This document shows positions 51,794-64,000 of a stretch of DNA of 64,000 bases, piece by piece. The DNA lies in assembly GCA_900239685.1 (NCBI GenBank), contig OENT01000197.1, forward strand, positions 64,224 to 128,223, given 5' to 3'. Source of the stretch: Rotaria macrura. Taxonomy: Eukaryota > Rotifera > Eurotatoria > Philodinida > Philodinidae. How positions within the stretch are numbered: position 1 is the stretch's first letter; the number at the start of each line of letters is the position of its first letter. The position numbers and the translations under genes are program-made. The notes below the pieces were generated by a model that saw only the letters and a program-made list of their open reading frames with translations, was not told the DNA's origin and did not search any database.

Positions 51794-54700
51794 ATGATTA
51801 ACCGAAGTTGGGGTAACGAACTTTGGGTATGTATATTTATTTTATTGATTTTTTATTCTTTATCTTGGTCTACATTTAATTCTGTTTGTTTCTATTTTTC
51901 AGGATCAATTTGATAATGTATCAAAATATACAGAGAAAAGTTTTCAATTCTGTGAAAAATACGAATCATTTCTTAAAGATCGTTGTACAATAGAAGATGA
52001 TTATGCACGAGCATTAAAAAAATTAACAAAAACGTATACACCAAAGTTAAAAGAACAAGAAGAATTCTATAATAAGTAATTTCAATAAATGAATAAAAAT
52101 TTAATAAGAATGAATTTATGTATAAATATTTTATTATTAATAGATATTCATATACGATTACGTTTTGTTCAACATTAAAAGAATTACATGATATAGCATC
52201 ACAACATGAACTAATCGCTGAGAATTTACGTGAAAATGCAATAAGAAAAATTCAAATAACAATAAAAGAATGTCGAGAACAACGGAAAAAATATTTAGAT
52301 GAATATAATAAAATTAAACGACAACTCGATAAACAACATGACATTTTAACGAAAGTATGTAAAGGAAAGAAAGAAAAACTCTTATTGTAAAGAATATAGA
52401 AACATACTATGAAAAGATTGAGTTCGTTGGCAAAGTTCAAGTAATTGAATTTTTCGAATGTCATAGTTTAATATTTAAGAATAGAATCAAGTCACAAAAA
52501 TTCATATTGGTCAATGAGCACATCTGCTGTGACATTGGCGGTTCAATGTTAAGATTAATACGAGAGTTCAAGCGTTCTTTATTATTTACAATTTAAAGAG
52601 GAAGCATCAGACTTCAAGGTTTTAAAGATCACGAACAATATATAATTGAAGTAGAGTCTTTTGTTCGAGGATATCTAGATCAAATCTCATCGAGATAGAT
52701 GTATAATTTCATTTGAATAGATAATTAATAATTATAAGTCATTTGATCGAATAAAAATCGTCGTTGAATCACAGAAACTGGGGAATAAAAGTGAAAGTTT
52801 TTAAATTTGAGTCTACTTCGAAGGGGCTATATATCGAATAGAAAATCTAGACTATTTTTACTTGCTTCAAACTTTGTCCGAATGTACATCTCAAGAATAT
52901 TAATCTGAAGATTTTCCTGACAGTTAATCTTGAATAGTTGTTTTTTTTTTTCTTAAAACTTAAAAAGCATTCGGATTCTATTACTCCGAGAACAGACTCT
53001 ACATAAAGAACTCAAATTCCTATGTTAAATAGTACCTTTGCAAAAACAAACTATGTATCGAGGATATTTCTGACCTATTATAAAAGTAACTTGAAGTATT
53101 GAATCTGTTGCCCTAATCATGGATGCCAGTAATTCAGTGAAGTTCAATGTCAATCTTATCTATGTTTTTTTACAGAGCTTGTGTAAGTTATTTCGTGTCA
53201 TCGTTGAGATCGATCCTAGACATTCTCATTAATTCTGACAATTCTCTAGATAGCAGCAAAAGAAGATTGATATAATTTTGCTCTCTCTATTGATTCTACG
53301 ACGTGTCAATTAAAGTCAATGGATTATCGTACGAACTTTTATTTAACACTCTAATAGTAGAAATAACACAGAAAATCATTCCTATGTTATAGTTTAGTTT
53401 GAAATGATAAACAGAATTTTTCATTCTGACACATATGACAACTTTCAATAGCCTAATTATCTATGAAACTAATGTTAGACTACAAGCATCATTTATTCAA
53501 TGTATTCGAATGATTCAATGGAGTGTTTATTAGGACGAGAAATGAATTTTAGTTGGCGTATAATCAAAATATCTTATTTAACCAACTATCACCATATCTC
53601 TTGAGAGAAACATGAGGGATTTTATGGTTTCGGCAATTATTCTATCGCACATCACATTGAAGTCTTCTATAAATTTCATCTAAACATTTCATTCTCGTTT
53701 GCTGAGTTGCTGCTTATTTATAATTATAACTACTTACAGTAGTACTGTATCTTTTTCTCAATGAATATTTTATCGAACAAAATAGATTAATTGAAAATAA
53801 ATACATCTTGGTCATAAAGTTTACCACTATATGACACTCGTTGTATTTTATCTCAACATTTTCAAGTAGCCCGAGTTGCCTAGATGAGATATATTACTCA
53901 TGTTTGCCATCACAATAATTCAAGGCTAATTTTTGTTTTAGTCATTAAGGAAATATGAAGAATGCTTTGATGCTGCACATCGTGCAAAAGAAAGTTACGA
54001 TAAAGCTCATGAAGATCTTGATTTATCTCGTGCACAACTAGAAAAAGCACGTGATTTAATGACATCAAAATCTAAAACATGTGAAGATGCACATACGAAT
54101 TATTCTTCTCAAGTATCTGTATACAATGTTACTCAACGTCTATTCTACGAACAACAATTACCTAATATTTTATCTGATTTACAAGAATTAGATGAAAAAC
54201 GTTCTGAAGAACTTAAATATACTTATTATCATTTCATTCAATCACATGCAGAAGTTTTACCACGTGTACAAAAATGTTTAGATGAAATGACAAAACAAGC
54301 TGCGCAATTAAATACATACGCAGATATACAAGTCGTTGTCAATGAATATAAATCTGGATATGCTATACCGAATGATGAAGAAATAGTAAGTCATTTAAAG
54401 ATTGACTCTTTTACTTTACTTGTTCTTATCTCAATCTTTCACTAACCTATGTATGGTAGTTGTCTAATAAGCTTGTTCAGGACACAGACTATGTGTGAAA
54501 ATTTTAGTACTTTAAGCCGTTGAATAAATATTAGCAAATCTGACATGATTTGTATTACGGATTACTATGTAGATAACATGTAATACACGTATTGTTCTCA
54601 TACTTAGTTCGCAAGAACTGTACGTTAGATTGATCAAGAACTCTACCTAGTATCAGTTATAACGACGATCTCAGACGATTCAGTATCACAGTCCATAGTA

Positions 54701-57700
54701 CTCGAAACACACGAAACATTTTACTAAGATAGCATCAAGATATGACACATTTCCAGAGTTACAATCTAAATCTTAAAGATTTCTATTTTGGTTGATATGG
54801 TTTGAAAAAAACAAATTGTACAACTCAACAATGACAAATCTAAATTCACTTGACTAAATTATTAAAGACACGGATTACTATCATCGATTATATTCTACTA
54901 CTTAAGGCTATCTGAAATTAGACAATCACGTACCTCTACGATTCTTAGTTACAAGAATTTCCTAGAATTGTACAACCATGCTTTCCAAGTATGCTCATAA
55001 CAACAAGTGTCATTCGTGCAAATCAATATTTTACGATCACAAAAAGAGAAACTGACAAATCTGCAATCGTTTGCTTAGTAATTCTTGATAAGGTTTTTTA
55101 AAATAACGTTCAAAAACAAAAGCACAACTATTCACATGTTCTATGCATGCTTATAACTTTTATTTTAGATTGATCTTAATACAAATAATCTACCGTCGAT
55201 ATTATACAATGGACTTGATCAAAATATATATCATGACATAACTCGTTCAAATACCTTGAGAAGTACCAATAGTGATTCTAGTCATGCGAATGGTGTAGCA
55301 ACTATATACGCACCAAATAGCCGTATAAGCCGAACACAAACACTTACGAGAACATCGGGTTTGAATTCAAGGAAAGCTAGCGGTGCAGCTAGTACACTCA
55401 GAAAGTTATTTGGAACTTCAGCACAGAGAAAGGTAATCATTTCAGTATTTTTATAAATTGAAGATTAATTATTACCGGTAGAAAAAAAAATATTTAACTT
55501 GACTATGTCGAATTTCGCTCATGCTTATAAAATCTAATGAAAAATTCTAATATTGAATCAAAAGTTTTCTACATATAGATAAAAATCCTTGAAAATAAGA
55601 GTTGACATTTATTTTTACTTTATGTATTAACAAATTTATGTATTAGTAGTGACACAAAATACTCAACTTATGAGAACTGTACCTTTTTGAATCTTACAGT
55701 TAACATGGCTTATATTTTTTCTGCCACTTTTTATTTCACTTTTATAACTTCATTCGATTTCAAAATGCGTCTAGACAAATGTATGAATCTATTAGGTACT
55801 GATCATTAGAACTCTTAATTTGTGTTGATGATGGCAATAAATAACTATTAGAAACATTTATTCTATAGAGAGTGTTTCGTCTCAATTTTCTCTATGTTAA
55901 ATCAAGAAATTTTCATTTAAAAATTTTCTTCGTTACAAATACATTTCTTTGACGATTTCATGTAAAAGTTTCTAGACTTGCTAGGACCTGCTTTTAACAT
56001 GTATGATTGAAGGAGAAACATTCAACTGAACGAATCATGTCGAGTATTGGTTTTCTCAATGATCGTCGATTTACGTAATGAACTTAGATAGAACATGTAC
56101 ATTCGATATGTCTTGTGTTACCATTCACAGACTAGTCTTGTGAACAATTACTGAATGAAGCTACATAACCAATGTTCTACATCAACGCACTAGATCTTTT
56201 CTATCATGAAGTTCATTGCCATATTCTCATCGTTTTACATTAGACTTTTGTATGATGAGGGAAGACAAATTTTCCAAGCTTTATACGCTGTAACCTTATC
56301 TCCTTATATTCATATTGTTGATAAAAATGAATGGCAATTCATTCCTTTTGAAAATTCATTCATGTACAAACCTTTCTATGTGCACTATATCACATCAACA
56401 TAATTATCTTGACTGAATACCTGCATTTATAATCTCACGTTGATTGATATTGTATTAAAATGATTATAATTCTATTTTCTAACCGTAGAAACTCTTTCTA
56501 CGCCGAATGTTTTGGAAAATCTCATTTCTATCCATTTTAATCTCAACTTCTCCACTCCATAGCAATATTGACATTAGAAAGGGTCTCTCCATCGTTTGAT
56601 ACTACATTTTCTCGGCATAATTTCCTAGAATAGAAGATTTCATATTGAGAACTAAATAGTAATGTATAATCGAAACTGTATTTAAATAAATGACTCTTGC
56701 TTCAATGAGTTTGATTGTAAAATTTCCGTGTCAATTTTAAGAATGGAACTATTCTAATATGCATTGTTTTTCTTTTCTAGCTTTCGAATACTTCTAATAT
56801 TGGTATAGCAACAATAAATACACCGTTCAGTACCTTGCCTCCTGCTCAACGTATAAGAAAACTTCAAGAACAAATTCTAAATTGTAAAAATGAATTAGAA
56901 AAAAAACAAAAAGCCAAGTATAGATACTTTTTTTTTCGAAGAAAACATGTAGACATAAAATATCAATTACAATATACACATATATATATGTATATTCTAG
57001 AGAAGGTTTAATGAAGATGAGAATTGTTTTTCAAGAAAACCCTAAATTTGGTGATGAACAAAATATAAAACAACAAATTATATCGATCGATGAAAATATT
57101 GAAAAATTATTTGCCGAAGTAAAACGATTCGAAGTAATAAAACTAAAAATAAAATTGCAATAGAAAAATCGAATCAACCTCTTGATTACTTTGTTTAGGC
57201 TTATATTTCTGAAATTGAACGAGCACGAATGTCAGCATCATCTGATATTGATTTATCCATACGTTCACATTCTATTTATGATTCTGATCAATCGATTAGT
57301 AAACCTATTCGTAGTATATTATCACAAAATCGAAGGTAACGACAAGGAATAGAAATTTTTATTTCTCAAAAATGCCTTTCTGTGTGTCTCTGCGTGTGTG
57401 TGTGAGTAGTTCACTTTATTTTCGTCAAAATCATCGTAAATGTGTGAATATCAATCGTCGATGGTCGACTGCGGTTTGGTTAGAACTAGTTTTTCTTCAT
57501 GATTTTAAGAAAACATAAATTTCAACTCTTAAAAACTTGTAGAATACGCATGCTTGAGCTTCTTCTTCTTTGATTCGCATTGACGTCATTATTCGACGAA
57601 AACTTTTCCTCTTGCTTGGGGTTTCTCATGATGTCCACTCTTTATTTTAGTTCACCGGACAATCCAGAACATAAACGAACGAATAGTATCTATGAGCAAT

Positions 57701-59512
57701 CTAGTGAATTCAATTGTTTACCATCGATAACATCAACGATAGTTAACCAAACGGATACCATATCTCCCGAAATAAATACTTCATTCGAAGATGAAGATGA
57801 TGATACCGATCAAACAGAGAGTCAACATCATGAACCATTAAATCAAGAAACATATACCAAAGCATATGCACTTTATGACTTTAATGGTAAGATAAAAACA
57901 GATAATCATACAAACTACGTCATGTCTTTTTTACGACCTATCTCATTCAAAATGGTGCCTTTCAATAATTGTTTGCACTCATTCATACATAAAGAAGTCT
58001 GCTCGTATTTTTTTTTCGAGATGTCTACCGACAATATGTAATATTTTAATAAAAACAGCGGCAAAATATGGATTTCTATCGGGATTTCAGAAAGTTATGT
58101 ATCTCATGTGTATGGTTCGAAAATTTTGAATATTTCCGCCTTAAGAAAACACTTACCTGTAAATATCAAACTCGTAAATGATTCAGCTACATTTCATAGA
58201 ATATGATCTGGTTCTTCTTCGATAATATATGGTTGAAAATTTGAGAAATACTTATCTATCTACTTTCTCTATGTTTACAATTTTTCCGATAAAAATCTTA
58301 AAGTAAGCGTTTCTCAAAAATGTATGATGTGTACATGTCGATTTATTGAATATCTTCAGTGACACGTACATTGTCAATGAAATTTTATAGGAACACTATG
58401 AAACATTGATAGGAATTCTAAGCGATCGAACGAATTTCTATTTCTCGTTTCATTATTTCTTCAAGATAAGTTACAACAGAGAAACTTCAGCGAAGAATTA
58501 TTAACAACAACAGATATTCAATAGTTGGATTTTGAAATAAAAAACGGTAACATGAAGCGTCAATAAATTTTCATCGAAACGTATAAGAGAGTAATATTTC
58601 TTTTCAAACTTTTGACAAACACTATTCTCCGCAGATACAAATGCAAAGAATTACGGAACTAGCAAATTGCTTCTATATCTAGATTTTGCATATCATAAAG
58701 ATAATAGGCGACGATGTGTACTGTGAAAGGGACGATCTTCAATACATAGGCAAACAATTACTCGTATCAATAGATTGAACATTTCATTTTTTGTGATAGA
58801 AACAGTTCATGAAACTTAATAGCACAGTTAATTATTTTTTAAACAAGTAGACTTTTCAAATATCGCATAGGAATCGAACAGCCACATATGAATGTATTCA
58901 AAACATGCGTATCATTCAACGTATTCATCGTACATATACGTCCCATGGGATAATGGCAAGGCTTTTTCAGTATATAAGTTTGAATATAATTCAACTCGCT
59001 TCTTCAAGTGTAAAGTTGAATTGCAATAAAAACAGATTGATTGATTGATTGAGTGCCATTAAATAACAGAGAAAACTAAAAAACATGAGTATTCAGACAG
59101 GATGATATACAAAAATGCAATGGTGTTTCAGACGTGTGATTTCTGTCCAAACCACGATCATACGTATAAACTTGATAAATATTATACTAGATTAATTTCA
59201 ATTGAACATATAAAAGATTTCAATTTTAGATGTTTACTGTTTCAAAAATCATACTTCGATAGTATAAAAATGCCAAACGAAAGTTAATTTATTGTTTTTT
59301 TAGGTCATAGTGCTAATGGTTGTCAATATGTGAATGCTGCATCAATAAATGTGGGTGAATGTGTTGAAATTTTAGAAGATGATCATGGTGATGGTTGGAC
59401 ACGTATAAAGAAATCTGATGATTCAACGGGTTTCGTTCCATCATCATATATTCGTATTGATTCTAAGACAACGTCGAATTCATCCCCACAAATAGAATCC
59501 GGCCGTTTTTAA
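51794..59512 (+). CDS. FNBP1: CIP4/FNBP1/TOCA-family F-BAR, HR1 and SH3 protein
   Basis: Ten exons: 51794-51826, 51903-52075, 52144-52354, 53942-54385, 55169-55432, 56781-56917, 57001-57133, 57199-57335, 57651-57886 and 59304-59512 (TAA). They sum to 1977 nt, or 658 residues, and all phases agree. Residues 1-287 are the F-BAR domain, opening SWGNELWDQFDNVSKYTE (human FNBP1 SWGTELWDQFDNLEKHTQ), with later phrases IPNDEE and VVVNEYKSGY. About residues 395-470 form an HR1/REM coiled coil (QRIRKLQEQILNCKNELEKK, then a second helix) that binds Cdc42-GTP in this family. The SH3 domain is at about 580-650: KAYALYDFN split by a phase-1 intron, then EDDHGDGWTRIKK and GFVPSSYIRI. These proteins tubulate membranes and recruit N-WASP and dynamin in endocytosis. 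Four introns exceed 700 bp. Which of FNBP1, FNBP1L or TRIP10 it matches cannot be told; probably a single ancestral gene. Confidence 0.93.
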
Positions 59513-60038
59513 ATATAAAAATATTAGTGTTTTTTTTTCTTTTTCTTCTTTTATACTTGCCGTTTTTTTTCTACAACACACTTATTCTTCACAATCTACT
59601 CGAATCGATCGAAACGAAAATTACATTGATATTAATAATGAATTTGTGTTCATTGCCTGTTTTACTAGTCAATTATCAAAAAAAAACAAACAAAAAAAAA
59701 TAATTTATTTATCAAACAGGCTGTCAGATATATTGATACTTTATGAATGAACTATGGCATTTTTTTTCCTCTCTTCCTTTTCATAATATTTATATACACA
59801 TTCATATATATATATATATATATCTTTTTTTCTTGTTTTTTTTTTGCTTGCCTCTAATGAACAGTAAAACGAAAAAGAACTCAGCATAGACTTTTCATTT
59901 TGTGTACCATCAGACAAGTATTAGATTAAAAAAATAGCAACAACTTTTTCTCTGATAGTCTTTTTCTGTTTACAATTTCTCTAGAATAAATTAATAAATG
60001 ACGAAATTCTTTTCAGATTTCTTTTTATTTTATTTAAC
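59513..60038. other. Short intergenic region, F-BAR gene to NUP98-like gene
   Basis: 526 bp in tandem orientation. It holds T-rich runs, a (TA)n tract at about 59807-59822, and an acceptor-like CTTTTCAG ending at 60016, 22 nt before the next ATG. The closeness of the two genes and the acceptor allow either a 5' untranslated intron or a trans-spliced downstream gene. Confidence 0.45.
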
Positions 60039-63000
60039 ATGTTTACTTTCGATTCAACAGCAATTAATAATACCAGCATTTTTGGACAATCAACACCTGT
60101 AAATTTGAATAGAGCAGGAAATAGTATTTTATTTGGTAATTCAAAGACAACACCACTTTCAACACCATTTTTATCATCAAATTTACGTGGTAAAGAAAAG
60201 CACAATTGTCAAAAACAAAGATGTGTAAAGTTTTGAGAAACGCTCTTATTTTTGGCTTTTTCAATCACATCTATTAACAGTTAGAACGACGTTTAAAATT
60301 GCAAATGACGAGATCAGTAACTTTTCACTGCACTTGATGTTCCGATTAATCATAACAAGACCGATCCATTCTACTGAAATCGCTGACCCACACGTCTACA
60401 GTAATAGTAAATCTTCGAACGGAAATATGAAATTTGATAGTGCAGGAAAATATTTGTTTATTCATTTGAATTAATGAATTTGGCAAATCTATGGGCAAAA
60501 CGAATGAAGTTTACTTTCCTCGTACAAACTCATACGCAATCGAAGTGATACTAATATTGTCCAATTTCCATTATGTCTCTATCACTAGTCTATGTCGATG
60601 TATGAAGATCAGTATAAAGCGATGTGTAAATCGATTTGACATTCGTCAATAAGTTCTATTGCTCTTTTCATAAAATTCATTGTATTAAAGAAACCTTTTC
60701 ATCATATGCATTACTAGTCATGTTGAGTACTGAACCTTTTACGTATATACACGATGGACAACAACTATCGGCAGATACTACGTGTCAACTAATTATGCAT
60801 CGAACAATAGGAACGTGTTCCAAACAGAAGGACTGGACAAAGTATTAAATTTCCCCAAAGGATTCTTCTTATTCAACAAGGCATCATGATATTATCAATA
60901 CTATTTCAAACGAAATGCTGATCAACATACAATGATCATTCTTAGTCTAGTGTTCATATAAAAGTTGAAGTCAATGCCATTGGAATAAATATTCACTATA
61001 GCTTTTGTCGCATTAGTTTTCAAATGTAAGCCAATATTGTTTTTTGCTATGTATAAGAATAATGCAAGATTAATTTGGAAACAATTATGACAACATGCAA
61101 ACGTAACTTAATCTGTCTTGATCATTGTGATAAGATACTGTTTAATACACTTACGTTGTTTATACAAGAAGACTTAAATTTCGTTTTAATCGATATTTAA
61201 TTCAATGTGAAAATAGTCGAATTCCAACTATCATCTTATCGACTTTTAAAGAAATCATGATGACCTAAAGAATTGTGTATCTTGAAACTCATAGCAGTCT
61301 TAACATTGAATATCAATATTAAGTATTCTTAATTCAATCCATTTTCTTTTCTTTTTTCAGGAGGAACAACTCTTCTAAAGACATCACCACTTGAGACTAC
61401 TATTTTTCACAAACATGGATCACTTGATGGATTAGATAAAGCCAATAAAAATACTATGCACCCGCTGACTCACACGAAAACATCGAACGTATTAAAAATA
61501 AAAGAAAACTAATAAAATCTCACGAGAATTCATCGACTCAATTGTTTTAACATTTAGGATTTGGGTTCAGATACACACCGAGATAGCCGAAATCCTTCAT
61601 CTGCATCAATCATCACGGCAACACATACAACAACGACATCAACTAATTTAAATTCGTTTTTATTCGATAATAAATCGTCGACAAAAACACCAACGGTATT
61701 AATAAATCATCTTTTCTTTCCTATGATTTGTTGAAGAACTTTACATTCAGATATTCTCATTTGGAAATAGTCATCCAACAGCATCAACTATCATACTGGG
61801 TATATTTCCATATGACGCATGTTGTTATTTATTTGATTATCTATTCAAAGGTGACTCGTTGTCTTCCGTGGCTACCATAACAACCACAAATACACCGTTA
61901 ACTTTTTCATCGTCAAAACCATCAATTACAACATCGACTAGTACAGCTCGTACGTTATTACGAAATTCATCGTCTCTGTAGACAAAGCAATTTTCAATTT
62001 CATTCGTCATTTTCTTTTTATCAATAGCTGTTCTATTTTCAACCATGAATCAATCAACAACGTCACCCATCGACTTACAGTCGTTTCGAACAATGCTCAA
62101 TACACGACCGTTTAATAATGAATCAGCTTTTCTTGCACGAAATAATAAAGTAAGTTTTGTTAAAAAAGATCTAAGTTTATGAAAAACTAATTTCAATACA
62201 TCAGAGCAAAAAAAAACATACAAGCATAGTTTTATGTGTCAATCTGAATAGAACTTTCCATCTCATAGTAAATATTCTATTCTCCATCTGTATGATACGA
62301 TAGACGACAGCATATAAAAAACAGCTGGATATTTATGAATGTCAGCCGACAAACCCGCTATCAATCATCCAGATGGTAAATTTGTTTATTATCCGCAATA
62401 GAATAGTTTAAGTAGTACTAAGAGAATTTTCATACGAAAACCATGACTGTTAAGATTGGCCCAAAAAAAGCATATTAATAGAATTTTCTCTAATTCGACT
62501 ATTAGAGACATTTTGAGATCTTATTATCAATCATATTGTATCGAAAAATATGAGTCTATAGTTGATTTATTATTCTTTTAGACAAATGCTATATTCGATG
62601 AAGTTCGGCATCGTTGTACATTTGATTCGTCAAGCATTCGTCCAGAAACGAATCTATTTTCATCAGTTCTTACGAAACCTACGGTTCTATCCAGTACTAG
62701 TGGTTTATCATTGCATTCAAGTGCATTATCGTCAAAATCCACAACTAATAAACGAAAATTGATTGATTCCTTTATTGATGATGATGATGATGATGATTAT
62801 AGTAATCATCGAGTAATTAAGGATGATGGTCCATGTTTCAATAATAAAATTACTAAAATAAAAATAAAACGTCCACGTACACTTGATATGAATAAAATTC
62901 GTTCGATTGTACTCGGAAACAACGAATTAAATAATGAAATACTTTTACATAAGCCATTATCATCAGAAAATCTTCTTGGATGGAAAAAATTTTCAACCTA

Positions 63001-63239
63001 TGATGAATATATATCAGCAAAAAATCAAGATAAAAAACATGATCAACAATCATTTCGATTACCGAAATTAACACACAAAGATTATTATACGAAACCAAAA
63101 ATCGAAGATCTACGCTCATACTTTAATGAACATGGACAATGTCTTGTTAAAGAATTTACTATTGGTCGAAAACATTATGGTTCCGTCACATTTCAAGGTT
63201 CGAACATGAATTTAGCTGGACTTGATCTTGATCGATTAG
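60039..63239 (+). CDS. NUP98: NUP98-like nucleoporin, FG-poor, 3' end not resolved
   Basis: Seven exons: 60039-60189, 61361-61488, 61558-61695, 61751-61799, 61851-61949, 62028-62149 and 62582-63239. They give about 448 residues before a phase-1 donor. The N-terminal 250 residues are Thr/Ser/Asn-rich with only three FG dipeptides (IFGQ, LFGN, SFGN); typical NUP98 has dozens. A basic stretch and a run of seven Asp follow (KRKLIDSFIDDDDDDD), then KIKRPR. From about residue 387 the start of the NUP98 autoproteolytic domain is clear: LPKLTHKDYYTKPKIEDL, CLVKEFTIGRKHYGSVTFQG and LAGLDLDRL (human DFTIGRKGYGSIYFEG and LNLDDI). That domain anchors NUP98 to the pore and cleaves itself at HF/S, a part not reached here. 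Without splicing the frame stops at 63278. Likely continuing exons at 63336-63383 and from 63457 are out of phase. The GLEBS motif was not found. Confidence 0.8.
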
Positions 63240-64000
63240 GTAAGTTCAAGCAAAATCCGAAATACAATGGTCAGATGTAGGAATACGATTGAGTTACTCC
63301 TTAATAATTATAATGTTTGATATTTGTTTTGTCAGGAATCCTTCTCACATGTCATAAGAAAGCAGTTCACTTATTATAACGAGGTATGATTGATAGAATG
63401 ATACGACGTTCGAAGCTTCGGATAGATGATTCTTAATATTCAAGTATTCTTACTAGACACATCCGGTAATAAAACCACCAAATTAAGTTTATCTGAATCC
63501 GAACTCATACTGATTGTAAAGTGTTCTATACTTTGAAGTGAACTATCTTGTCATTGATGTGAATCAAGTTTTAATTTCAAGAGGAAATTCAACCATCAGG
63601 CATGTTTGTGTCCCGTTAGAAGAATAAGACAAAGGAATATGGAAAATTTCGTTTAGGCGTGATGTAAGATGGCATTACCGAATATACACGTCTAGTTTTC
63701 ACTGTTAACATTCTGTAAATAACGACTTGTTGGCAAATAAGTTATCTACATCGATGCTCACATCCTAGTCTACACTATTCTTTCGTTGGATGACTCGTGC
63801 AATACTGAAAATTTTCTTATTGTTATACGATGAACTGGGATTAAGTTTAAAGCCTCGAATTTAATGATTGATTCGCATATAGATTACATCGTTTAATTGT
63901 TAGAAAAATTTTATTTCGAAAATTCATATAAATTTCCTAGAAAATGTGAGAAGTTCTTTGTAAATATTGTTCTTCGTCAATATATTGTTGTTAACAAACT
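63240..64000. other. Right edge: possible frame-broken continuation of NUP98-like gene
   Basis: A well-formed acceptor at 63334-63335 and a donor at 63384 bound 48 nt that read HVIRKQFTYYNE in one frame, like the NUP98 phrase after LNLDDI. That frame does not fit the phase of the preceding donor. A further acceptor at 63455-63456 is followed by THPVIKPPN and a stop. Beyond that I see no coding sequence to the window's end. Confidence 0.3.

Noticed and set aside
1..64000. tRNA, rRNA, CRISPR array or telomeric repeats
   Set aside because: No convincing tRNA B-box with matching arms, no rRNA core, no regularly spaced repeats and no telomere-type tandem motif were found by eye on either strand. 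A covariance-model scan would be decisive for tRNAs.

Overview
This 64 kb window is AT-rich animal nuclear DNA. Its genes are split by GT-AG introns, many only 60-70 bp and some 1-2.3 kb, and there are long gene-poor stretches with simple repeats. The protein set (CCR4-NOT, LKB1, cystinosin, TRAPP, F-BAR, NDFIP, COX18) is that of a metazoan. Three things suggest a bdelloid rotifer, perhaps a Rotaria-like species: an intronless secreted cyanophycinase of bacterial type, low GC, and splice-acceptor-like sites just upstream of several start codons. That assignment is inference; no species-diagnostic marker was seen. I joined exons by hand from frame, splice consensus and remembered protein families. 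The summed exon lengths are multiples of three for every gene whose two ends are visible.

Layout. 563-1354 (+): 3' part of an NDFIP1/2-like Nedd4-ligase adaptor. 2247-3526 (-): a five-exon ankyrin-repeat protein. 7318-8500 (+): the TPR-rich C-terminal part of TRAPPC12. 10223-12820 (+): COX18, a mitochondrial Oxa1-type insertase, complete in five exons. 15078-15816 (-): a small ankyrin protein. 21611-22144 (-): a membrane-anchored START/SRPBCC-like protein. 26234-27274 (-): the cyanophycinase. 28990-31335 (-): CNOT2, head to head with cystinosin (32149-34591, +) across an 813 bp gap. 35717-36179: a ~200 bp-armed inverted repeat around a 60-N gap. 38714-43198 (-): STK11/LKB1 in four exons. 44715-46066 (+): a Gly/Pro-rich tandem-repeat protein. 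51794-59512 (+): a CIP4/FNBP1/TOCA F-BAR-HR1-SH3 protein in ten exons. 60039 to the right edge (+): an FG-poor NUP98-like nucleoporin whose reading frame appears to break near 63240.

The genes do not form one pathway, as is usual for an animal chromosome: ubiquitin-ligase adaptor, vesicle tethering, mitochondrial membrane insertion, mRNA deadenylation, lysosomal cystine export, polarity/energy kinase, membrane-curving actin regulator and nuclear pore. No rRNA, tRNA, CRISPR array or intact autonomous transposon was recognised. The points most worth a second look are the intronless cyanophycinase, the FG-poor and apparently frame-broken NUP98, the foldback element with subterminal GTCGAC-containing repeats, the LIMP-II-like sorting signal on cystinosin, the CaaX-like end of LKB1, and two short coding-looking relics.
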